64,000 nt of DNA. Origin: JAOUEA01 sp963821935 (GTDB lineage Bacteria; Actinomycetota; UBA4738; HRBIN12). A model generated the notes under the pieces. The model saw only the letters and a list, made by a program, of their open reading frames with translations, was not told the DNA's origin and searched no databases. Below, in pieces: positions 19,070 to 28,383 of this stretch. Within the stretch, counting starts at the first letter, position 1; each line of letters opens with the position of its first letter. A program made the position numbers and the translations under genes. The DNA is taken from assembly GCA_963821935.1 (NCBI GenBank), contig CAWGFM010000005.1, positions 1,116,001-1,180,000 of the forward strand, written 5' to 3'.

Positions 19070-20689
19070 ATGGCGCAGCAGCAGGCGAACCGCTACGACG
19101 CGATCGTGATCGGTGGGGGCCACAACGGACTCATCACCGCGGCCTATCTGGCCAAGAACGGAGCCCGGACCGTGGTGCTGGAATCCCGGCACAAGACGGG
19201 CGGCGCCGCCGACACGATGAGTCCCTGGGACGACGCTCCCGACATCAAGGTCACCACGCTCAGCTACGTGATGAGCCTGATGCCCCCGACCATCCAGAAG
19301 GACCTGCAGCTGGAGCGGTTCGGCTACAAGGTGTTCCCGCAGGGCATGGGCTATCTGCCGCTGCCCGACGGCGGGTCGATCGTGCAGCACGACGACGAGG
19401 ACACGACGCGCGCGTCCATCGGGCGCTTCAGCAAGAAGGATGCCGACGCGTACTTCGAGTACGAGGAGTGGATCGGGCGCATCGCCAACATCATGGGGCC
19501 GTTGCTCATGCAGACGCCGCCCACGCTCGGCTCCAAGAAGCCGAAGGACATCAAGGACGTCGCTCAGCTCGGCTGGGCGCTGCGCAAGGAGATCGACCAG
19601 CGCACGGTCGCCGACATCACGCGGCTGTTCACCATGAGCGCCACCGATCTGCTGGACCGCTGGTTCGAGTCGCCGGTCCTCAAGGGGTTCATGGCGGTCA
19701 ACGGCATCATCGGCACGTGGGCCGGTCCCGACGCACCGGGCACGGCGTACGTGCTCATGCACCACTCGGTGGGCGACATCGGTGACGGACAGATCGCCAG
19801 CTGGGGCTACCCCGAGGGTGGCATGGGCGCGGTCAGCGACGCCTGCGCCGAAGCCGCGAGGTTCTTCGGCGCCGAGATCAGGGTGAACGCCCCCGTGTCC
19901 CGCGTGGCGCAGGCCAACGGCCGGGTGGTCGGCGTGGCGTTGGAGGGCGGCGAGGAGCTGTTCGCGCCCGTGGTGGTCACCACCTGCCACCCCAAGATCA
20001 CGTTCTTGGACCAGCTGTCGGCGACCGAGCTGCCCACCGACTTCGTCGACGACATCACGAACTGGAAGACCCGCAGCGGCACGGTCAAGATCAACCTGGC
20101 GTTGTCGGAGCTGCCGGAGTTCACGGCCGACCCTGGGTTCGACCCCAACGTCCACGGTGGCGCGATCCAGATCCTGGACGACGTCGACTACCTGGAGAAG
20201 GCGTTCCAGGAAGCGCGCTTCGGGCAGGCCGCGACGCTCCCGTTCAGTGACACGGCCATCCCCACGGTGTTCGACAAGACGTTGGCGCCCGAAGGCACGC
20301 ACGTGATGAGCATGTTCACGCAGTGGGTGCCGCAGGAGTGGGCAGACGAGGACGGACACGAAGCAGACCTGGAGGCCTACGCCGACCGCCTGATCGATCG
20401 CGTGGACGCGGTGGCGCCCAACTTCAAGGGCTCGATCACGCACCGCCAGATCATCGGTCCCAAGCAGATGCAGGACGAATGGGGCTTGATGGGGGGCAAC
20501 ATCTTCCACGGCGAGCTCACGGTGGACCAGCTGTTCCACATGCGGCCCGCGCCCGGCTATGCCGACTACCGCACGCCGATCCGCGGCCTGTATCAAGCGT
20601 CGAGCGCGACGCACGCCGGCGGCGGCGTCACCGGCATGCCCGGCCACCACTGCGTCCGCGAGATCCTGCGGGACAAAGCGCTCAAGTAG
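19070..20689 (+). CDS. FAD-dependent oxidoreductase of the phytoene-desaturase/PYROXD2 type
   Basis: This 539-residue flavoprotein has the N-terminal dinucleotide motif IVIGGGHNGLITAAYLAKNG and VVLESRHKTGG. The C-terminal FAD contact is LYQASSATHAGGGVTGMPGH. The sequence suits the NAD(P)/FAD oxidoreductase group related to carotenoid desaturases and PYROXD2; no carotenoid genes are nearby, so the substrate is unknown. The start has an ACGGAG ribosome-binding site 10 nt upstream. The TAG stop lies inside the first copy of a 27-bp repeat. Confidence 0.8.
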   Translation: MAQQQANRYDAIVIGGGHNGLITAAYLAKNGARTVVLESRHKTGGAADTMSPWDDAPDIKVTTLSYVMSLMPPTIQKDLQLERFGYKVFPQGMGYLPLPDGGSIVQHDDEDTTRASIGRFSKKDADAYFEYEEWIGRIANIMGPLLMQTPPTLGSKKPKDIKDVAQLGWALRKEIDQRTVADITRLFTMSATDLLDRWFESPVLKGFMAVNGIIGTWAGPDAPGTAYVLMHHSVGDIGDGQIASWGYPEGGMGAVSDACAEAARFFGAEIRVNAPVSRVAQANGRVVGVALEGGEELFAPVVVTTCHPKITFLDQLSATELPTDFVDDITNWKTRSGTVKINLALSELPEFTADPGFDPNVHGGAIQILDDVDYLEKAFQEARFGQAATLPFSDTAIPTVFDKTLAPEGTHVMSMFTQWVPQEWADEDGHEADLEAYADRLIDRVDAVAPNFKGSITHRQIIGPKQMQDEWGLMGGNIFHGELTVDQLFHMRPAPGYADYRTPIRGLYQASSATHAGGGVTGMPGHHCVREILRDKALK

Positions 20690-20741
20690 CGACAGCGATA
20701 GCGCTCGCGAGCATCGCTCAAGTAGCGACAGCGATAGCGCT
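20679..20741. repeat. 27-bp direct repeat pair at convergent gene ends
   Basis: The same 27 bases, beginning CGCTCAAGTAGCGACAGCG and ending ATAGCGCT, occur at 20679-20705 and 20715-20741 with a 9-nt spacer. Copy 1 contains the TAG stop of the plus-strand oxidoreductase; the end of copy 2 contributes the stop of the minus-strand YCII gene. A shortened relative lies at 59022-59042. The units are built from AGCGAY hexamers. Probably a short dispersed repeat; function unknown. Confidence 0.75.
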
Positions 20742-21040
20742 AGCCCAGCCAGGTGCCGATGGCGGCTCGGAACGGTTGCACGTCGATCCGATCCCAGATG
20801 CCCTCGGTCACGTACGGGTCGGCTTCGAGCCAGCCGTCCAGCTCTGATTCGTGACGGGAAGTCTGCGATGACGATGGAGCCGATCATCTGATCCTCGTCG
20901 TTCAGGAGCGCGCCTCCCATCAAGATGTGCCCCTGTTCCAGGTGGGGTTGGATGGACGTCAGATGCGACGGGCGGACCTGGGCTCTGCGGGCGACGGCCT
21001 CCTCGTCGTCTGCGTCCCAGGCGATCACGGCGTACTGCAT
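20740..21040 (-). CDS. YCII-domain protein (one frameshift)
   Basis: A small protein of about 99 residues starts MQYAVIAWDADDEEAV, with RPSHLTSIQPHLEQGHILMG and GSIVIADFPSR. After a frame break near 20855 it continues ELDGWLEADPYVTEGIWD and ends RAAIGTWLG. The conserved His and Asp of the YCII fold are in HLEQG and the DPYV region. Enzymatic role is not established for most members. The start follows GAGGAGG. The stop codon overlaps the edge of the 27-bp repeat. Confidence 0.8.
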
Positions 21041-21087
21041 GCGTCATCCTCCTCGTTCGAAGCTCCATCGATGATGGCACGGTCTGC

Positions 21088-21093
21088 GATAGT
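21088..21093 (+). promoter_or_regulatory. -10 box of serine hydrolase gene
   Basis: GATAGT ends 7 nt before the ATG at 21100, with no Shine-Dalgarno. The promoter lies in the divergent gap with the YCII gene. Confidence 0.42.
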
Positions 21094-21099
21094 CCCCGC

Positions 21100-22914
21100 A
21101 TGCCGGATGACTTCGCGCAGGTCGATGCCCTCTTCGAACAGGTCGGCGCCGCAGAGCACATCCCGGGGCTTGCCTACGGCGTCGTGATCGGCGGCGAACT
21201 CGTCCATGGGCGAGGTCTCGGCACGACCCACGCCAACGATGCTTCGCGATCCGCGCCCGACGCCGACAGCGTGTTCCGCATCGCATCCATGACGAAGAGC
21301 TTCACGGCCGCGACCACGGTGCTGCTGCGCGACGAAGGTCTGCTCAACCTGGACGAGCCCGTGGGGACCTACGTCCCGGAGCTCGCGGGGTGCAGAGGAC
21401 CGACCACCGATTCGCCGCTGGTCACCGTTCGTCACCTGCTGACCATGTCCAGCGGCCTGCCCACCGACGATCCGTGGGGAGACCGGTTGCAGGGGATGCC
21501 GTTGGACCGCTTCGCCGAGCTGCTCCAGGATGGGTTCGAATTCGCCTGGAGTCCCGGCACGACCTTCGAGTACTCCAACCTGGGCTACGGCATCCTCGGC
21601 CGAGTGCTCACCAACGTGAGCGGGATCGAGTACCGGGAACTGGTCGCCAGACGATTGCTGGAGCCGCTCGGCATGAGCGCCACGGCCTACGATGCCGCGG
21701 ACGTGCCGGCGGACCGCCTCGTCCAGGGTCACGTTCGTCGCGACGACGAGTACCTCGACGAACCGTTCGACGGATACGGCGCGCTGGCATCGATGGGCGG
21801 GATCTTCAGCTCGGTGCGCGATCTCGCGACGTGGGTCGGTGGCTTCACCGACGCGTTCCCGCCCCGGGATGATCCGGAGGGACCGCATCCACTCTCGCGA
21901 GCGAGCCGTCGCGAGATGCAGCAGGTTCACCGCGCTCTCACACCTGCGGTGCAGCATGATGACCCGGCCGGCCTGCCGGTGTTCGATGTGTCGGGGTACG
22001 GCTTCGGCGTGTTCGTGCACGACGATCTGGTCATCGGAAAGGTGGTCGGGCACAGCGGCGGCTACCCGGGCTTCGGTTCACACATGCGCTGGCACCCGGC
22101 GTCGGGCATCGGCGTGATCGCCCTCGGCAACCGGACCTACGCGCCCATGGTCCGGCCATGCACCGACGCACTCACCGCGTTCGTCACACGGAAGGGCGCC
22201 CCCGTGCGAACCATCACGCGGTGGAAGGCGACCGACGCGGCGCGCGCCGACGTCGAGCGCTTGCTGGAGGGGTGGGACGCCGATCTGGCCGATCGGTTGT
22301 TCGCGGTGAACGTCGATCTGGACGAACCCTTGGAGCATCGTCATGGCGCGATCGAGCGGCTCCGGGAGCGCTTCGGCGCCCTGATCCGAGAGGACGGCGA
22401 ACCGATCGAGTCCGATTCAGCGGGCCATCTCGCGTGGTGGATGCGAGGAGAGCGCGGGGGTCGCGTGCGCCTGGAGATCTTGCTCAACGCGGAACGTCCA
22501 CCCCGCCTGCAGAGCCTGGAGATCCGGGAGGTCTGCGATCCCTCTCCGGCCCTGCGGGCCATGGCCGAACGGGTCGCGAACCTGCTGTCGGACGAGCCAC
22601 CGGCGGCCTGGCCCGACGACCTGCGGCCGCCTGCCCCCGAGGGTGGCGGCGCGACGGCTGATGACGAAGGCCGCGACGCGGCAGACCGATCGCTCCGTGT
22701 GGCCGCCGCCATGTTCGGTCCGGTCGAGCTCGGACCGCCGACGGACGGGGACGGCACGACGACGGCGACGTTCCCGCTCCGCGGTCATCGGGGCACCCTC
22801 ACGATCGCACTCACGGTGGATCCGTCCGACGGCTCGCTCCGGGAGCTGAAGCTCCGTCCGGACCGTCGAACTCCACCCGTCGAAGCGCAGGCATCCGTGG
22901 TTCCCACTACGTAG
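21100..22914 (+). CDS. Beta-lactamase-fold serine hydrolase
   Basis: The product has 604 residues. Residues 1-370 form a class-C beta-lactamase/esterase fold with the catalytic SMTK tetrad (Ser about 64), YSNLGYG as the YxN motif (about 159) and GHSGGYPG as the KTG equivalent. No signal peptide is visible, so it is probably cytoplasmic. The C-terminal 200 residues form an additional alpha/beta domain of unknown role found in larger family members. Substrate is unknown; peptides or esters are typical. Confidence 0.85.
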   Translation: MPDDFAQVDALFEQVGAAEHIPGLAYGVVIGGELVHGRGLGTTHANDASRSAPDADSVFRIASMTKSFTAATTVLLRDEGLLNLDEPVGTYVPELAGCRGPTTDSPLVTVRHLLTMSSGLPTDDPWGDRLQGMPLDRFAELLQDGFEFAWSPGTTFEYSNLGYGILGRVLTNVSGIEYRELVARRLLEPLGMSATAYDAADVPADRLVQGHVRRDDEYLDEPFDGYGALASMGGIFSSVRDLATWVGGFTDAFPPRDDPEGPHPLSRASRREMQQVHRALTPAVQHDDPAGLPVFDVSGYGFGVFVHDDLVIGKVVGHSGGYPGFGSHMRWHPASGIGVIALGNRTYAPMVRPCTDALTAFVTRKGAPVRTITRWKATDAARADVERLLEGWDADLADRLFAVNVDLDEPLEHRHGAIERLRERFGALIREDGEPIESDSAGHLAWWMRGERGGRVRLEILLNAERPPRLQSLEIREVCDPSPALRAMAERVANLLSDEPPAAWPDDLRPPAPEGGGATADDEGRDAADRSLRVAAAMFGPVELGPPTDGDGTTTATFPLRGHRGTLTIALTVDPSDGSLRELKLRPDRRTPPVEAQASVVPTT

Positions 22915-23085
22915 TCCTCTCCAGAACCACAGCAGCGCAGAGACGATGGACGGCTCCCATCCCGATGCTGACTAGGTCGTCGGACCACCTCGTGAAATGC
23001 GTCGAAGGGCCTATTCGGAAACCTCCGCTGTTACCCGAAATCAGGTACAGACATATTCCCGATTCCCGGGAGGGGGTTGAGCACG

Positions 23086-23535
23086 ATGCGACAGTGGGAA
23101 CTGATCGGTATCACCGACACCGTACCGACACCACCGCCGCCACCGCGCTCGCGATTCGCGAACGCGGCGACGATCGGAGCGGCTGCAGACGGCCGCCCCG
23201 TGTTCTTCTGGAGTACCGACACCGCTCTTCGGTTGCGCACGGTGACCGGCGCAGCCACCGAGGTGATCGGCCTTCCGTACTCTCGCACTGAAGGCCGGGA
23301 CCTGATCGCGGTGTTCGGTATGGAGGGGCCCAACCTGGCCCTGTTGGACGCGCACGTGGCAGCGTTGAACGGCGATACCGCCGAGTTCACGCTCGAGGGG
23401 ACACGCGCAACCGTCCGATGCCAGGTGGCCCCGACCCATGACGCGCTGGAACGCGTCACGGGCACCTTCTGCCTCGCCGTGAGCGTGGAGAGGGTGGACC
23501 TCCGCGACGTGCCAGAGCACGCCGCGGTGGCATAA
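23086..23535 (+). CDS. Small stand-alone PAS-like protein
   Basis: This 149-residue protein has a proline run (TPPPPPR) near residue 18. The rest reads as a single PAS fold: FFWSTDTALRLRTVTGAATEV, DLIAVFGME, LDAHVAALNGDTAEFTLE and TGTFCLAVSVERVD. The ATG at 23086 is preceded by GGGAGGGGG at good spacing; a TTG nine bases upstream is less likely. No output domain is attached and no kinase is adjacent, so partner and ligand are unknown. The 170-nt gap before it holds no gene. Confidence 0.6.
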   Translation: MRQWELIGITDTVPTPPPPPRSRFANAATIGAAADGRPVFFWSTDTALRLRTVTGAATEVIGLPYSRTEGRDLIAVFGMEGPNLALLDAHVAALNGDTAEFTLEGTRATVRCQVAPTHDALERVTGTFCLAVSVERVDLRDVPEHAAVA

Positions 23536-23568
23536 GGGATGGGCCCCGCCCGCAGGGCCTAGCCCGCA

Positions 23569-23630
23569 ACGACAGCACGGCTCCGAGGATCCTCTCCGTC
23601 TCCTCGGGGCCGTGCGTCGTTCTTTTCCCG
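23569..23630. terminator. Strong hairpin terminator with T-rich tail
   Basis: ACGACAGCACGG-CTCCGAGGA pairs with TCCTCGGGGCCGTGCGTCGT across a short loop, with one imperfect position. TCTTTTCCCG follows. It sits between two convergent genes and ends the PAS-like gene. Confidence 0.75.
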
Positions 23631-23655
23631 TTCCGTTTCTTTCCGCCCTCGTCGC

Positions 23656-24813
23656 TCACGTGCGCTCGGCCGCGAACAACGGTGCTCCCGGGTCCGGCTG
23701 ATCGTGCGTCCACAGGAAGCCCGACCACTCGGGGCCGCGGGCCATATCGAATGCGAGCGTTTCCTCCGAGCTCGAACCCTTCGCGGAATCGAAGGACCAG
23801 GTGCAGTCGGGGGTGGGCCGCGATCCGATCACCTCGCCGATGGGTTCGAACGCATCGCGGTTCCACAGGGCCACCACGTCCAGGTTCGGTTGGCCCTGCT
23901 CCCCCCCGCTGACGGCACGCACCGCGAACGCCCTTCCGTCCTGGCTGGCCGAGGCGGCGGTGATCCGCAGCGCCGGGTCGTCCAGCGTGAGGTGGCCGAC
24001 CTCGGTGGCCTCGTCGATGTCGATTTCGTCGTCGGCCTCCGGGTCCGGTGCGAACGAGAACACGCGGAAGTCGGTGGCTGCGCCGTCCCCGTCCAGGTCC
24101 ACGGGGAACTTCGGGATCAGGTACACGGTGGTGGGCGCTTCGTCGCTCGCCGGATCGACGAAGGCGCCCTCGACGTTGGCAGCCTGGGGACCCTCGGAGG
24201 CAACCACCTGGATCGGGAAGCGGGTCGGCTCGACCTCGCGCGCCTCACCCCCACCGATCGACGGCTCGTCGACGACATAGACGTTGAGGTTGGTTCGCGT
24301 TCCATCGTTGTCGCCGGTGTCGAACAGCCAGATCCGTTGCGACGGCGCAGGCTCGACTGCCAGATCCTCCATATCGGGAAGCGCCTCATCGGTCTGATCG
24401 GCGTTGGTGACGGGGTCGCCGTCGGGCCCGGGTTCCAGGGTCGACGGATCGACGCCGAACCGCTCCACCACGCTGCCGTTCCGTGCATCCAACGCGAACA
24501 GCACGACGGCGTCCGGTCCGGCGATCTCGTTGGCCGAGCGGTCTCCCACGGCCCATGCGATGCGTGCGGCGCCATCTCGCTCCGTCACTGAGACGCCGAG
24601 CCCGGAGATGCCGGCCACGGCCGGGTCGACACCCCTCTTCGTGGTTCCGACCTGTCCGATGCGCATGGCGGGCCCCACGTCGGGACACGGGACGCTGACG
24701 GCGCCATCGGGCTCGGTGTCGGACGGCCTGGGATCGGTCGGCGAGGGCTGACACGCGCCTGCGGTGACGGCCAGCAGCGCGGTGATCGTGACGGTGAAGG
24801 CCCGGTGCATCAT
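23656..24813 (-). CDS. Lipoprotein, probable beta-propeller
   Basis: The 385-residue precursor starts MMHRAFTVTITALLAVTAGAC, a lipoprotein signal with the lipidated Cys at residue 21. The mature part is acidic and has propeller-like strands (IWLFDTGDNDGTRTN, VDLDGDGAATDF, LRITAASASQDGRAFAVR). No enzyme family is recognisable. The ATGATG start overlaps the hemL stop, so it is translated with hemL; whether it has a link to haem is unknown. Confidence 0.65.
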   Translation of the reverse strand: MMHRAFTVTITALLAVTAGACQPSPTDPRPSDTEPDGAVSVPCPDVGPAMRIGQVGTTKRGVDPAVAGISGLGVSVTERDGAARIAWAVGDRSANEIAGPDAVVLFALDARNGSVVERFGVDPSTLEPGPDGDPVTNADQTDEALPDMEDLAVEPAPSQRIWLFDTGDNDGTRTNLNVYVVDEPSIGGGEAREVEPTRFPIQVVASEGPQAANVEGAFVDPASDEAPTTVYLIPKFPVDLDGDGAATDFRVFSFAPDPEADDEIDIDEATEVGHLTLDDPALRITAASASQDGRAFAVRAVSGGEQGQPNLDVVALWNRDAFEPIGEVIGSRPTPDCTWSFDSAKGSSSEETLAFDMARGPEWSGFLWTHDQPDPGAPLFAAERT

Positions 24814-26102
24814 CCGGAGCGTTCGGTTCGATCCCGGAACGCCCGCGCCGCGTCCAGGATGTGATCGATCTCGTCCGGGCCGAGCGCCGTGCAGAGGGTC
24901 CACAGCTCGTAGCCCGAGGGCGGCAGATACACGCCACGATCCAGCATGTGGTGGAAGAACCGCGCGTAGCGCTCGTGATCGGCACCGGCAGCGTCCTCGA
25001 AGTTGCGCACGGGGCGATCGGTGAAGAACACGCTGAACAGCGACGCCTCTCGATTGATCGTGGCCGCGATGCCGGCGTCCGCGAACGCCGTGGCGAGGCC
25101 GTCCGTCAGCACGTCGGCGCTCGCGTTCAACTGCGAGTACGGGTCGGTGGTGCGAGCCAAGTCGAGTGCGGCGATGCCGGCGGCGACCGCCACCGGGTTC
25201 CCGCTGAGCGTCCCGGCCTGGTAGACGGGTCCAGTGGGTGCGAGCTGCTGCATGAGTGCGGCCGGCCCACCGAACGCTGCACATGGGAACCCGCCGCCCA
25301 TCACTTTGCCGAACGCGGTGAGATCCGGTCTCACTCCGAAGTGGTCCTGCGCCCCGCCGTACCCCACCCGGAACCCCGTGATCACCTCGTCGAACAACAG
25401 CATGGCTCCGCTGTCGTCGCACAGTGTCCGGAGCCCTTCCAGGAATCCGGGCTCGGGCGGCACGACGCCCATGTTGGCCGCGATCGGCTCGACTGCGATG
25501 ACCGCGATCTCGCCACCGCGCTCGGCCACGACCGTTCGCACGGCGTCCAGGTCATTGAAGGGCACCGTGAGGGTGTCGCGCGCGGAACCCTCGGTGACAC
25601 CCGGTGACGACGGGATGCCGAACGTGGCGAGACCGCTGCCCGCACCGTGGGCGAGCAGCGAGTCCGAATGACCGTGGTAGCAGCCGGCGAACTTCACCAC
25701 CAGGTCGCGGCCGGTGGCGCCGCGCGCAAGCCGGATGGCGCTCATGGCCGCCTCGGTCCCGCTGTTCACCAGTCTCACCTGCTCGACGCTGGGGACGGCA
25801 TCCACGATGCGCGTGGCGAGCTCCACCTCAGCCTCGGTAGGAGCCCCGAACGTCGTGCCCTTGGTCGCCGCACGGGTCGCCGCCTCCACGATCTCGGCGC
25901 GAGCGTGACCGAACAGCAGGGCGCCCCACGACTGCACCAGGTCGACGTACCGGTTGCCGTCGACGTCGATCAGCGAGGCGCCCTCTCCTCGCTCGATGAA
26001 CACCGGTGTGCCACCCACGCCTCCGAACGCGCGTACCGGCGAGTCGACGCCACCGGGGATCACAGCGCTCGCACGCCGGAACAGCGCTTCGGACCGATCC
26101 AT
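24810..26102 (-). CDS. hemL: Glutamate-1-semialdehyde 2,1-aminomutase
   Basis: HemL converts glutamate-1-semialdehyde into 5-aminolevulinate with PLP. The 430-residue chain shows FDEVITGFRVGYGGAQ, with the PLP-binding Asp, and LTAFGKVMGGGFP, with the Schiff-base Lys. RLVNSGTEAAMSAIRLARG and KFAGCYHGHSDSLL are also diagnostic. It lies downstream of hemB (56 nt gap) and upstream of a coupled lipoprotein gene. Confidence 0.96.
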   Translation of the reverse strand: MDRSEALFRRASAVIPGGVDSPVRAFGGVGGTPVFIERGEGASLIDVDGNRYVDLVQSWGALLFGHARAEIVEAATRAATKGTTFGAPTEAEVELATRIVDAVPSVEQVRLVNSGTEAAMSAIRLARGATGRDLVVKFAGCYHGHSDSLLAHGAGSGLATFGIPSSPGVTEGSARDTLTVPFNDLDAVRTVVAERGGEIAVIAVEPIAANMGVVPPEPGFLEGLRTLCDDSGAMLLFDEVITGFRVGYGGAQDHFGVRPDLTAFGKVMGGGFPCAAFGGPAALMQQLAPTGPVYQAGTLSGNPVAVAAGIAALDLARTTDPYSQLNASADVLTDGLATAFADAGIAATINREASLFSVFFTDRPVRNFEDAAGADHERYARFFHHMLDRGVYLPPSGYELWTLCTALGPDEIDHILDAARAFRDRTERSG

Positions 26103-26157
26103 CAGTCGGTGTTGATGCCGACCGCTGCATCGCGCGTCGCGCGCTTCATCGGCGGGT

Positions 26158-27141
26158 TCACCGTGGCAGCCAGCCGGCGGCGTCCTTGGCGTGGTAGGTC
26201 ACGACCATGTCAGCGCCGGCGCGCCGGATCGACGTGAGCGTCTCGAGCACGCTCCGTCGTTCGTCGAGCCATCCGTTGGCCGCCGCCGCCTTCAGCATCG
26301 CGTACTCGCCGCTGACGTGGTACGCCGCGACCGGCGCCCCGGTCTCGCTCTTCGCTCGCCGGACGAGGTCCAGGTACGGGACCGCCGGTTTCACCATGAC
26401 GATGTCGGCGCCCTCGTCCAGATCGGCGCGGATCTCGCGCAGCGCCTCGTCGGCGTTCGCAGGATCTTGCTGGTAGGCGGTCCGGTCGCCGAACCGAGGG
26501 GCGCACTCGGCCGCGTCGCGGAACGGGCCGTAGAACGCGCTGGCGAACTTCGCCGCATACGCGATGATGCCCACGTCCGTGTGGCCCGCGCCGTCGAGCG
26601 CGTCGCGGATCGCTGCCACCTGTCCGTCCATCATGCCGCTGGGTCCTACGAGGTGTGTGCCCGCTTCGGCCTGCGCGAGGGCGATCCGCCGGTAGCGTTC
26701 CACCGTCGCGTCGTTATCAACGGCGGTGCCGTCGGCATCCAGCACCCCACAGTGGCCGTGGTCGGTGTACTCGTCCAGGCACAGGTCGCTCATGGTGACG
26801 ACGTCGTCTCCGAACTCCGAGCGCAGCGCGGCGACGGCTCGTTGGCTGATCCCGTCGGGGTTCCAGGCCTCGGAACCTTCCGCGTCCTTGGCGATGGGAA
26901 CACCGAACACCATGAACGCGCGCACACCGGCATCGGCGATCGCGACGGCCTCCTTGCGCAACGACTCCACCGTGTGTTGGCTCTGGCCGGGCATCGAGGC
27001 GATCGGCGTGGGCTCGTCGATCCCCTCCTTGCAGAACAGGGGCATGATCAGGTCGTCTGCGTGCAGACGGGTCTCGCTGACGAGCGCACGCATGGCCGCC
27101 GTCCGTCGGAGCCGTCGAGGCCGTTGCTGCGGGAACCCCAT
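26158..27141 (-). CDS. hemB: Porphobilinogen synthase (delta-aminolevulinate dehydratase)
   Basis: HemB condenses two 5-aminolevulinate molecules into porphobilinogen. The 327-residue chain has Schiff-base lysines in YAAKFASAFYGPFRDA and VMVKPAVPYLDLVRR. The metal region reads DLCLDEYTDHGHCGVL: a Cys-x-Asp...Cys pattern, intermediate between the three-Cys zinc type and the Asp-rich magnesium type. The ATG at 27141 was chosen over longer open reading upstream because it matches family N-termini and lies 8 nt from a -10 box. Confidence 0.95.
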   Translation of the reverse strand: MGFPQQRPRRLRRTAAMRALVSETRLHADDLIMPLFCKEGIDEPTPIASMPGQSQHTVESLRKEAVAIADAGVRAFMVFGVPIAKDAEGSEAWNPDGISQRAVAALRSEFGDDVVTMSDLCLDEYTDHGHCGVLDADGTAVDNDATVERYRRIALAQAEAGTHLVGPSGMMDGQVAAIRDALDGAGHTDVGIIAYAAKFASAFYGPFRDAAECAPRFGDRTAYQQDPANADEALREIRADLDEGADIVMVKPAVPYLDLVRRAKSETGAPVAAYHVSGEYAMLKAAAANGWLDERRSVLETLTSIRRAGADMVVTYHAKDAAGWLPR

Positions 27142-27148
27142 GCCACCA

Positions 27149-27154
27149 AGGGTA
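27149..27154 (-). promoter_or_regulatory. -10 box of hemB
   Basis: TACCCT on the minus strand ends 8 nt before the hemB ATG. It faces the dipeptidase promoter only 26 nt away. Confidence 0.42.
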
Positions 27155-27180
27155 GCGGCGTCACGCCCTCGCGTGTGCGC

Positions 27181-27186
27181 TACCGT
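27181..27186 (+). promoter_or_regulatory. -10 box of M19 peptidase gene
   Basis: TACCGT ends 7 nt before the ATG at 27193, predicting a leaderless mRNA. Confidence 0.4.
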
Positions 27187-27192
27187 CGTGCG

Positions 27193-28383
27193 ATGGACCC
27201 GAAGAAGCCCTGGGACGGCTACGTTTCGTTCTCCTACCTGCAGCCCGGAACGGACTTCACCGTCTTCGAACTCGATGAGCAGGTCGGCCGCATCCAGCCG
27301 TTCACGTATCCACTGGACATCCACCAGGCCGAGCGGGCCGATCGGTTGCTGCGTTCGTGCGTCTGCATCTCGCTGCACGACCATGCAGGCGTCTCGCCGA
27401 AGGACTGGAACCGGTTCGATGCCTACGTGCGCGAGGGGCGCGAGTGGTACGGGTTCGAAGGGCTCGCCGCTTCGGGTCTGGACGCGGTCTTGGAGAACTT
27501 CCTCGACGGCACGTCGACGATCACCTCGAAGTCCGGCTGGAAATGGAACGACGTCATCCACGACATCGGCATGCGGTTCGCCGATGTGGCCCACCAGTCC
27601 GTCGTCTTCGTGGGGTCGACCGTCGACGACATCGTCCAGGCACACGCGTCGGGACGCATCGCGCTGATCCCGTGTCTCGAGGGGGCGGCCCCGATCGAGA
27701 ACGAGCTCGACCGACTGGACGTCCTGTTCGGGCTCGGCGTCAGGATGCTGGGCATCACCTACAGCGAGTCCAACGCACTGGGCGGTGGCCTGAAGGATCC
27801 GGGTGACGCAGGTCTGACTCGGTTCGGTCGGGACGCGGTGCGCCGGATGAACCGGCTGGGGATGGCGATCGACCTGTCGCACGTGGGCGACGTCACGGCC
27901 ATGGACACCTGTCGGAGCAGCGAGCGACCGGTGTTCCTGTCCCACTCGGGTGCGCGGGCGTTGTTCCCGGAGCGGAAGCTGAAGTCCGACGATCTCTTGG
28001 CAGCGGTCGCCGATACCGGAGGAGTCATCGGCATCGAAGCGGCTCCGCACACCACGATCTCCCCGGACCATCCTCGCCACTCCTTGGAATCGGTCATGGA
28101 CCATGTGGAGTACTGCATCGATCTGGTGGGCATCGATCACGTCGGGCTGGGTCCCGACACGTTCTTCGGCGATCATGTCGCGCTGCATCGCTTCTACTCG
28201 GCGGCGTTCGATACTGGCGAGGTTCCGGGGTTCGAGGAGGTCGACCACGTGGAGGGTCTCGAGAACCCCAGCGAATTCCCCAACGTCATCCGGTGGCTCG
28301 TGGGACACGGCTACGACGACGAGCAGATCGGCAAGATCGTCGGCGGCAATGCCCTGCGGGCATTGCGTGAGGTCTGGGTCTAG
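27193..28383 (+). CDS. M19 membrane-dipeptidase family protein
   Basis: The 396-residue protein belongs to the renal dipeptidase (amidohydrolase) group. Metal-site motifs are CISLHDHAG near the N-terminus, the bridging Glu in IPCLEGAAPIE, IDLSHVG and FLSHSGARAL, and a final Asp in VGLGPDTFF. There is no signal peptide, so it acts in the cytosol or at the membrane surface. Substrates may be dipeptides or D-amino-acid-containing peptides. It sits alone on the plus strand between hemD and hemB; its 3' end overlaps hemD by 4 nt. Confidence 0.87.
   Translation: MDPKKPWDGYVSFSYLQPGTDFTVFELDEQVGRIQPFTYPLDIHQAERADRLLRSCVCISLHDHAGVSPKDWNRFDAYVREGREWYGFEGLAASGLDAVLENFLDGTSTITSKSGWKWNDVIHDIGMRFADVAHQSVVFVGSTVDDIVQAHASGRIALIPCLEGAAPIENELDRLDVLFGLGVRMLGITYSESNALGGGLKDPGDAGLTRFGRDAVRRMNRLGMAIDLSHVGDVTAMDTCRSSERPVFLSHSGARALFPERKLKSDDLLAAVADTGGVIGIEAAPHTTISPDHPRHSLESVMDHVEYCIDLVGIDHVGLGPDTFFGDHVALHRFYSAAFDTGEVPGFEEVDHVEGLENPSEFPNVIRWLVGHGYDDEQIGKIVGGNALRALREVWV

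Noticed and set aside
19040..21040. 666-codon minus-strand open frame across the FAD oxidoreductase
   Set aside because: Only its first 60 or so codons (the YCII start) are real; the rest is the antisense of 19070-20689.
27142..28308. Upstream extension of the hemB frame to 716 residues
   Set aside because: The extension lies opposite the M19 dipeptidase and has no homology; HemB starts at 27141.
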